Assembly (NCBI RefSeq): GCF_020379485.1 | Contig: NC_063437.1 | Location: 18,749,726 to 18,813,725 of the forward strand | Length of the DNA: 64,000 bases | Direction of reading: 5' to 3' | From: Brassica napus | Taxonomy: Eukaryota > Streptophyta > Magnoliopsida > Brassicales > Brassicaceae | Shown: positions 55,772 through 64,000 of the stretch, in pieces | Position numbering within the stretch: the first letter of the stretch is position 1 | Layout of the letters: every line of letters begins with the position of its first letter | Notes under the pieces: generated by a model | Told to the model about the DNA's origin: nothing | The model's input: only the letters and a program-made list of their open reading frames with translations | Databases searched by the model: none | Made by a program: the position numbers and the translations under genes

Positions 55772-56132
55772 TAGATCAATTTTCCTTGAGACCTGCAGAA
55801 CAAAAAAAAACAGAGTTACACATTAGCCTAAACTTGATGATAAGTAGAACAAAAATCGTGTAACAAACCAGAACCAGAATATTCTGAAGTTATACCATTT
55901 GGCACGTTTCAAAGAGGAAATACATGAAGCAAAGATGCACATCATCTTATCTCAAAACCAACCAGCAGAATCAAAGACATAAATACGTTGAAAGTCATGT
56001 ATGTGTTACCAGTTCGTTGCCGAGATCTACAGCAGCATCTTGGTAACTACTCTTCTTGCCTTGGCTGCTTCCACAAAAGACACATATTCTTTTGAACTTT
56101 GACTTTTGCATCGTTTCAGCTTTGATCTCCAT

Positions 56133-58884
56133 TGAATATGATCCTAAACTTATGATAAAATATAAACCCTCTCCGGAAAGAGAAAAGGTAAACAATTTTA
56201 AGGTTTCTTTCAGCACAAGAATCTAATTTCGCAAGACAGTTATGAGTGACAAAGAAACCTAACTAAATCTGAAAAAAATAATTTATTTTGGGAGTTGTTT
56301 TTATCCTCACCACTAATGTTTCCTGGCTCAAGGGTTGTTGTTATATATATAGTGCGTCATCGATTTAAGCTTACTTATTTTAAATTACATTCTTTTTGAT
56401 GTTTACTAAAGCTAGCAGCCTAGCACAACACTTAATAATACAAATTTAAGTAAAAATATCTAATTAAATTTAGAAAAAAAAATAGAAGGCTTTCGTTAAA
56501 AAGTTTTTTTTTTCTTTGTTTGAATACTTCATTTCTGTTTTATTCCCCATAAAAAAAAATATTTTTGACCAAAATCTTATAAATCGTTGATTTGAATATT
56601 TAATAAAAATCGATATTTTTTAGATTTATGTTGAGGTCTTTACACGGGAGAAATTAAAGCACGCGTCTTTCACTACCCGCACGGCACGCGTGACCGAATT
56701 CTTCTTTGTGTTAATTTTCCCCTTACTATAAAATCACGTACAACAATGATAGACTAGTACCATAAACCTTATTTATGGTCGTAGATAACAATTTTTTTTG
56801 TTACTTGAGAGGAATTTGGATCAAACCGTAATCTCCGCTTAAACCTGAAACCATGCATTGATAATAGTTTATGACATGGCGTAGAACATTTCTTTCCATA
56901 TAAATGACAGTTCTTCGTAATGGACTTTATGGTTAGACTCACAAGCACCCAACTACATAGAAATGCCATGTTAATGCAAGCTATATCTCACAAGGAATTA
57001 TTATCAGTTGAGTTCTTTGTTGTTAAAGATCATATATATCGTGTTTAGACTTCATAACCCCCTCTTATGATTTCTTAAAGAAAGCTCTCAGTGATTAAAA
57101 AAAAAACTGATTCAGTAAAGCTTCGTCACTTTTCGTTCTTAATCAAGAATAGGAAAAATAATTAATTTTCTATATAAAAATAAGAAAAATGGACATCATA
57201 TCTGCATATGTGAACAGTGTAAGATGGGTACAAACGTTATTAATTAACTGATACTCTTGAAAAACAAATAGAGAAAGGGAAAATAAATAACCAAAAAAAC
57301 CAAGACAAAGGCCACACTAATATTCTAATGGAACCATGTAGATGTCATGGATACACCAATGAGGCAATGAGATATATACACACTCACTTATCTAAAGAGA
57401 TGATGATGTCTGGGATATGGAGCAATGTGCCATTGATGATTGAAATAAAAAAACAAAGTGATGGCTTATGTTACCAGTGTAGCCTAATTCATCCTCCCTA
57501 TGTGGACAACCTTCTTCTTGTTCTTTGCATAGAAAACGTTTCTTCTATTTTTTTTTTTTTTTTGCAACTTCGTTTCTTCTATTTTTATTCCCCTATATTC
57601 ATTTTCACCATCCTAAGCTATAGTATGGAATTGTGATATAAAATTCTTTAGTTTTTTTAGACTATTATTTTTGTCTTTCTCTTTCAGAATAAAGTAATCA
57701 TTAAATCATCGTTGAATTTTAAAGTTATGAATTCAGAAACATATGCAAATTATCGCCTTTTGAAAGAATAAAAAATAAAATTTCTTGTTACACTTCCCAT
57801 TTCAGGAGAACCTTTTATATAATCTTGATTTATTGAAAAATAAAAAATTTAAAATCGAAAGCTGAGAGCTAAAACTAATAAGAAAAAAAAAACACTAGTT
57901 TCGTTAAGACTCTATCGTAACCCTATTGACATGTTTTTTTTGGTAAAAACCCTATTGACATGTTGGCTTGGAATACCAGTAACCCCAACACTCTTATACT
58001 TAACTGTAAGCAAACACTTACAATATACTTCAGATCATATATATTTGTTTATAACATGTGTATATAGCGTATGAGTATTTAAATAAGAAAATAAAATAAT
58101 TACAATCCCAAGATCTGAGTAGATGCAACCCATTCCTTCTATAAACAAATAAGTAAGTTTGTAAAATAGTTTGTATTAGTATATCTGCATGCTTGCATGC
58201 GCATTTTTCTCTTGTTTTTCTTTTTCATCTCTAGTTTCACTTCACATTCTTCTTGGGTTTTTCACTTCCGACCCAATTTTTATTTTATTATAATAACCAT
58301 GACGATGGTATTGATACCACAATTTAATCAGATAATACTTTCATGCGGTCCAATTTGAAAGTGTTAAATATTTGAAAATGAGCACAAGAGGTTTTATACT
58401 CGAATCTTTTTTATAGTCTGTACAGAAAAAAAAAACAAAACAAAAAGACAATTTGAAAGGTGGACGTTTGAAGAACAAATTATCCTTTTTTACATAAGGT
58501 TAATATTTGTCTCCAATCGATTTTGACATGATTTCAAAGACATATAGTGACATAGCATTAACAAACATCTAACGGAATCCTAAATCACTTTAACTAAAAG
58601 AAGTTCATAAAGAAAGAAAAAGTATTAAGTTAGTCATACAACTAGTTCATTCTGTTCATAAAGTGGTTCCTAAGTATTTATAAATATCAATTTTCTTGGA
58701 GTGGTTCTCAACCTTTTCAAACAGGTCAACATTTTTTACTTCCTTTTATAAAAGGTTTTTGTTAAATTAAGAAAAGTTCTTTCGAAAGATGAAACTTGAA
58801 TCCTTTATAAATTTACTTATCAGTTAAAGAAATTCATTCATATTAGAATTGCCCAATACAATTTTGTTCATAAAGGGGTTCTAA
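56133..58884. other. LOG3 5' flank and AT-rich intergenic DNA
   Basis: The first kilobase should hold the LOG3 leader and promoter on the minus strand. Beyond that I see only AT-rich sequence with poly(T) and poly(A) runs and no supported gene. TAA at 58882-58884 is the left target of the next element. Confidence 0.4.
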
Positions 58885-59138
58885 GAGCATCTCCAACCCC
58901 ACTCTATTTTTTACTCTAAAATAGAGTTTAGAGTAAAAAATGCTCCAATGGTACTCTATTTTTCACTCTATAATAGATCAAAAATAGGTTTACTCTAAAT
59001 ATAGAGTAATTTGTTTTTTTTTTGTTCATCACTCTATTTTTTACTCTATTTTAAAGTATCATTGGAGCAAATTCAAACTCTATTATAGAGTTACTCTATT
59101 TTAGAGTAAAAAAATAGAGTAAGCCATTGGAGATGGTC
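58885..59138. mobile_element. PIF/Harbinger-type MITE, 254 bp
   Basis: Ends GAGCATCTCCAACCCCACTC and (reverse complement) GACCATCTCCAATGGCTTAC. TAA flanks on both sides (58882-58884, 59139-59141), the Harbinger target size. The interior is filled with CTCTATTTTA/TAGAGTAAA motifs that extend the inverted repeats and give a strong hairpin. Confidence 0.85.
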
Positions 59139-62100
59139 TAAGTATTTATAATTATCAATTTCTATGCAGACATAGGAAAGGCTCCGCGCTTTCTACTGAA
59201 TATATATGGGTTATTATATATCCATGCCTGACAAAAAGAAATGCTTAATTTGATTTAATTTAAGATTAAGGAGATGAAGATGAAAAAATTATTAACCCAT
59301 ATTACTTTTTCATTTAAGCTCTGGCTGTAAAAAAGCTGGACAACTTTTTACCATATTATTTTTTTCCGAAGTATATTAAAAAGAAGACAATATATTTATT
59401 CACTGTTTTAGGTTTTGTTCCAAGCTATCACCACTACTTTGTCAGTAGTACCATAGATTCATGATTAAAAATGACTCAAAACCTTTATTAAACCTTAAAT
59501 GAAAAACTTAAACCAAACATAGTATCTCAATATTGTCTATAATTTCTTAAAATAAAGGATAATATATCCTCACACAATTTTTTTGTAGTAGTGTTGAAAA
59601 AGAACAGAAATAGTATATTCGGAATAAAAACCTTTTAAATATAGCATCTACGGTATTTTTTTAGCTTTTATGAACTATTTTAATGATTTATTCTTGTTTT
59701 TGTTGTTGGTAAACAAATATTTTGAGATGCTTTGTGTATTGGATGCAAACGGCATATTTAAATTAAGAAAATGCTAATTGGGAGGCAGGATAAAATTCTT
59801 ATTGTCGAATGTCCATCGAATTTCTTATTAAAAATGTTTGAATATGTTAATGTGCATTGGAGTTAACTATGACTTATTCTTATACGGGTTGGTTTTGTCG
59901 TTGAAACAAACAAGATGTTATATTAAGTTCAAAAAACAAACAAGATGTTATGGAGTCACACAACACTATTTCGTACAGAAATGATACCTCTAGTTTTTAA
60001 ATGTAACTTTTTCCTAGAATTTTGACATCTTTTAAGAGGACAGTCCACGTATGAGACTATGTTATGATTGCATGGGTAAATACTTTAATGTACAAGACGT
60101 GAAACTTAATGCAAAACTATCAATAAAGGTCGATATCATTCTTTAAAACCAAAAAAAGTTCGATATGATTCCGACAATATTTTAGATTTATGACTTTGAA
60201 ACCCAAAAGGAACAGACATTTACCACTTTGAACCGAAAATAGAACCCCCAAACTTGTTTTTTTCCTCAACGGACCGACGCTAAATCCACAAATTAAGGAA
60301 TTGAAGAAAAGAGGAGACAAAAAAACAAGAAAGGAAAAGGGAAGAAAATGGATTTGTAAATGGTGAAAAGAGGGACAGTCAAAGGTCAGAGAGGGACAAA
60401 TCATTTGTTTAGTAGTTATCATAAAGTGTCGGACAGTTAATACCGTTACTTACGAGTCAAATGTCTCTATTACGTTTTCACTTATCACTAATTAGTGGTA
60501 ACTTACTTAAATTACCCTCCCATCAATCGATTTATATTTGCAAAATTCCTGTATTGTGAAAAAGCCATGCATTGTTGACGCAAAATTTTTTGTTGTTGTC
60601 AACTATTGATACGTAGTACTAACCACGTTATGTATACAATGCATCTTTACATAAACCTCTTTCAGTAGACTAAATTCACATTCAAATCTTTTGAGTCAAA
60701 CATGTTTAAATTGGAAAATATTGAGAAATAATAACAATAAAGATTTATTGCCCTTTTCAAAAATAAAAATAAAGATTTGTTAAAACTTACATATACTTAG
60801 GCAGATAAATGACAACTTTTAAAACAGTTAAAAGGACAACTTTACGTATACATCATGTATGTAAGGAGTTTATGAAGACAAAAGGAGGAAAGAATCTAAC
60901 TTATAGCAAGAAGAGTGGTGAACGTAAGATGGAGAGAGTGAACAGTCAAAATACATTCATTCATTCATTTGTTTTTTTTTTCTCTTTTAGAAATTAAAAT
61001 TTATGTCGTTTGTTTTTGGAACATTACCTACATTCATTTCAACTCTTTCAACCTTTTGGCCATCTCTATACGAATATACCCCATTTGTTTTACATTTTTA
61101 CTTTCTTTTAAAATTTATGAAGTTTCATTGGCGCCTACAATTCAAAAGATTTAGTTTGACTGGTTTACACCATGTGAATCCCATAGGATAAATTATAAAT
61201 AATTCATATGGTTTCTGACGTATGCGTTATACATACCAATCAAAGATAGTGATTAAATGTTTTACAAAAAAAAAAAAAAAAAGATAGTGATTAATTAAAA
61301 CCTACATTGCACGTTAAATAATGCCCTTTTCTGAGATGGTGAATAGATAGATATGTCGAATTTTTAGTATATGAAATTGAAATTATAAGAAATATCCTAA
61401 AAGTATTTGCATCGACATTCATTTGCTACGGAAAAAGGTTAAAAATGTCTTCAAAAAAGGGTAATGGACGTTTAATAGGATTAAGTAGCAAAGGAGCAAA
61501 CATGGAACATGTTCATGTCCTATGAATGAGGTGAATAAGTCAAAGTAGGTCTAGTTGCTGGACCGGTTCTAAGGACAACCGGATGAAAAATCCATCTTAA
61601 TCCCAATTATTTTTTAAACTAAGAACTATCATACGTAGACCACATGGTCCATATACTATCCATAACTTTTTAGTAAGATAAACCTGATAATGTTTGCCAA
61701 AACTCCTTTAGTTCAATGTTTGACAAAGTGGTCACTAATGTTATACATCATGAAGTCGAAGTTCTGAATCTTATAGAAGGCAAAATTGTGCTGGAGAAAA
61801 ATCTTATAAAAGATGGAGCAAAAAATACCATAAAATGTGGATTTCATAAGTCGGCTCAGAGTGATGCAGTCAAATGTGAATTCTTATAAAAAATAGAATC
61901 ATCAATTATATAATCGTTATAATATTTTTCATAATTTACAATAGCATAGTTATCCAACATTAAGAAAAACCAAATAATGTTTTTTGCCCATAAATTTTTG
62001 ATCCGGCATATATATAATTCACGAGATTTGAAATAGTGTAGTTCCTTTTATTTGTTTAGTTAGTTCTCAATATTTTTCTTTCAAATGAATGACAAGAGAG

Positions 62101-62199
62101 ATCGTATGAGACGAATATGAGAGATAGGTTAAGAAACAGGATGTTATCGTCCACAGTATATATAAGAAATTGTTATAAGAGATTGTAGCTTACGGAACA
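59139..62199. other. AT-rich intergenic DNA
   Basis: No gene, RNA gene or element boundary that I can support. Several open frames of 60-100 codons occur by chance in AT-rich sequence and lack start context, splice partners and recognisable motifs. Confidence 0.4.
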
Positions 62200-62476
62200 A
62201 CACTAAGCAATGGTGTTTTTCTGAGATGAGTCTTTAGAAAAAGTGTATTTTGATATTTTAAGTATTTTTTTTCTTTTTCAGATAAAAAAAAATATTAACC
62301 AATCGCAGATCGCCAGATATTGTGGGGATCCGCAAATAGTACAAAGATTCACTAAAAAAAGAATTTTTATTTAGGGATTTTAAGGATTGAATCTTTGGTT
62401 TTTGGTGGGATCCACTGATTATTTAATTATTTTTTTTCTAAGGACTCCCCTTTAAAGACTCCCATTACAGATGCTC
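62200..62476. mobile_element. Older copy of the GAGCACC-type MITE, inverted
   Basis: Matches the reverse complement of 41875-42146: GCAATGGTGTTTTTCTGAG, AGTCTTTAGAAAAAGTGTATTTTGA, GCAGATC(GCC), AAGGATTGAATCTTTGG and CATTACAGATGCTC. The left end is eroded. Confidence 0.6.
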
Positions 62477-63070
62477 TAAGGGCATGATTGGTTTCCCCGC
62501 TACCACGCACAAACACAATTTTTTCGGTTGATAGCGGTTATTGGCGTTTTGCAACAATCACTCAAACCGCTCTAAATCGGTTCAAACCGTTTTAAACCTC
62601 ATAAATTCAAAACTGGTTCCAGCTAGCGTTTGCGGTTGCGGGAGGATAATTTTTTTTAAACAATATAAATATAAAAATAAAAATATTCAATAAAAATTTT
62701 AAATTAGAATTATAAAAATACTAAAATATATCTATTTCATATTTTAATTAATATTATAAAATTTTAAAATAAAAATATTTTCTATAATTTTTAAAAATTT
62801 AAAAATATAACTATTTAAATATAATTTTTATATTTATTATAATATTATGATTTTTGATATGTTTAATAATTATATAAAATGTAAATATTGTTAATTTATT
62901 ATTTAACTGCTGATGTTGCATCTGATGGTTAAACAGTCATATAAGTATTCCGCAAATGCACCAATTTCTAACCACATAATCAGTTGTACAAATTTCTTAA
63001 AACCGCTAGAAACCGCAACCATCCGCATCCGCAAACTCCCGCAACCGTAACCGATGCGTTTAAACTAGTT
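62477..63070. repeat. GCGGTT-rich AT-core repeat, possible hAT-type MITE
   Basis: The left edge GGGCATGATTGGTTTCCCCGC and many GCGGTT/AACCGC motifs on both sides enclose a core of nearly pure A/T (about 62650-62900). The right edge (reverse complement GGGTGTAACTAGTTTAAACGC) is similar in pattern. I found no matching 8-bp target duplication. Confidence 0.45.
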
Positions 63071-64000
63071 ACACCCTACGACGATAACGTTTGTGGGCAG
63101 CATCATTAGCAAAGAGAACTACGTCTATTAGCATTAGAAACAAGTGATGCTCTTCCTCATCATCATGATCATCATAAACTACTTCCAAAGTGTTATTACA
63201 CGTATGTGGTATGCCGTATATATATGCATATACAGTTCTTTATAGTAACCTACATATATGTAGGTGTAGCCATCGCAATATCTAAGTGTAGTATATATTA
63301 GGGTATAAGAACGAACTTAGTAGAGTAGTATGAAATTACCTTAAACTTGGTTTAGTTTGGTTGAAACGCGTAATTAATATCTTAGTATGAAACTCCGCAA
63401 GGACTGATGATGTAGAGTCTAGAGACATACTTGAGACCATCGCAAACACTATACACTTTCAATGGAATCAGATCTCTCTATGGGCGAGTTTCGACACTAG
63501 ATCCATAACATTGGGCCATTGTAAGAACCATGTCTTTAAGCAAATATTTGATTTCTCTTGAATTTGCTCATTCAACTGCATATTGTATTTGATTCAAATA
63601 GATTGCTCTGATTTTGGTGTTTTATGTGGTTATCAAATGCGTTTATACTCATAAGCGCAGAAGATCAGAAAGCACTGAACAAGACAGAGAAGATTGAATC
63701 AAAATAAAGCGAAGCAGTTAATGACAGCATTCAGACAGACAAGAACATGGTCTTCACTTATAAATCTTAAACTCTATTATGTTTTTCAAACAAAAGACCA
63801 TCCGTGCATCCAAGGCACAACAACACATAGCTTAGTACGGTCCACCGAAACTGCCATCCTCTCACAAAAACTGCTTCAAAGCGCCTGTTACAATTTCATT
63901 TACTCAGATAAATCAGTCATAAAGTGGTTAATAACATCAAAATGCCCTTCTATAAGTACAATGGTTAAGTCAATCATACCTCTCCAGAGAATAGGAAGCC
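63071..64000. other. Intergenic DNA, possibly reaching the 3' end of a minus-strand gene
   Basis: From about 63690 the sequence is less AT-rich. At the very edge CATAC|CTCTCCAGAGAATAGG could be a minus-strand donor (CTCTGGAGAG|GTATG). Too little is present to name a gene. Confidence 0.25.

Larger units (their letters stand above)
49686..56132 (-). pseudogene. LOG3: LOG3 cytokinin-activating phosphoribohydrolase, interrupted by a Copia element
   Basis: LOG enzymes release free cytokinin from cytokinin riboside 5'-monophosphate in cytosol and nucleus. Minus-strand exons: 56132-56010, 55792-55777 plus 51789-51708 (one exon split by the element), 51539-51509, 51071-50972, 50116-50046, 49965-49822 and 49751-49686. 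Leaving the element and one target copy aside, exon lengths sum to 633 nt in phase, 210 codons plus stop. No other lesion is seen. The product begins [20 protein letters not shown], has [30 protein letters not shown], the AMP/LOG motif PGGYGTLEE, and ends ESVASKLCWEMERTG. Sequence and position match At2g37210. The insertion falls between IDL and VYGGGS, inside the nucleotide-binding region, so normal protein is unlikely unless the element is spliced out. Confidence 0.93.

Noticed and set aside
62477..63070. Definite hAT element
   Set aside because: Ends look similar but no 8-bp duplication was found, so only a low-confidence repeat is reported.

Overview
The window is nuclear DNA of a flowering plant of the Brassicaceae, most likely a Brassica species. 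Genes are spread out, introns are canonical, intergenic DNA is AT-rich, and much of it is transposon-derived. From memory of Arabidopsis proteins (no search was run), gene order and strand follow the Arabidopsis interval from about At2g37060 to At2g37210: NF-YB8, an uncharacterised basic protein, a possible ROP-interactor remnant, IRX9, a basic-protein fragment, PLAC8, peroxidase 21, a RING-H2 ligase, RPL12, a CASP-like protein and LOG3. Several expected neighbours are missing, as is usual for one copy of a triplicated Brassica segment.

Left part (1-24 kb): NF-YB8 carries a one-base insertion in its histone fold. A seven-exon uncharacterised gene follows (3106-5216). Between it and the IRX9 relic lies about 10 kb of extra DNA holding a two-exon secreted cysteine-rich peptide gene (7427-8601) and an intact seven-exon S-domain receptor kinase (12526-15899). 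Pieces of one roughly 140-bp segment border and split this block, which suggests two nested insertions. IRX9 (16750-17609, minus) is a pseudogene with two frame breaks and an internal deletion. PLAC8 (18676-20108) and peroxidase 21 (22229-24030) join into complete reading frames.

Middle part (24-44.7 kb): a 4,087-bp Mutator-like element (26234-30320) with 9-bp target duplications and no visible transposase is packed with short GACGACTT/AAGTCGTC palindromes and a perfect-looking 0.8-kb inverted repeat. A dead L1-type LINE (about 31319-36865) sits just past the stop codon of the RING-H2 gene (36912-39244). A tRNA-derived SINE with a perfect 12-bp target duplication lies in that gene's leader intron. 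RPL12 and the CASP-like gene follow, both intact.

Right part (44.7-64 kb): two 3,982-bp copies of one Copia-type LTR element that encodes only Gag plus a protease-like segment. Copy 1 lies 80 bp upstream of the CASP-like ATG. Copy 2 interrupts exon 2 of LOG3, whose reading frame is otherwise complete. The copies look almost identical, so both insertions should be very young. The last 7.8 kb hold MITE-type elements and no gene I can support.

The strongest candidates for something new are the palindrome-packed Mutator-like element, the young gag-only Copia family with a LOG3 knock-out insertion, and the nested insertion that brought in the peptide and receptor-kinase genes. All exon boundaries were joined by hand from splice signals and reading-frame phase.
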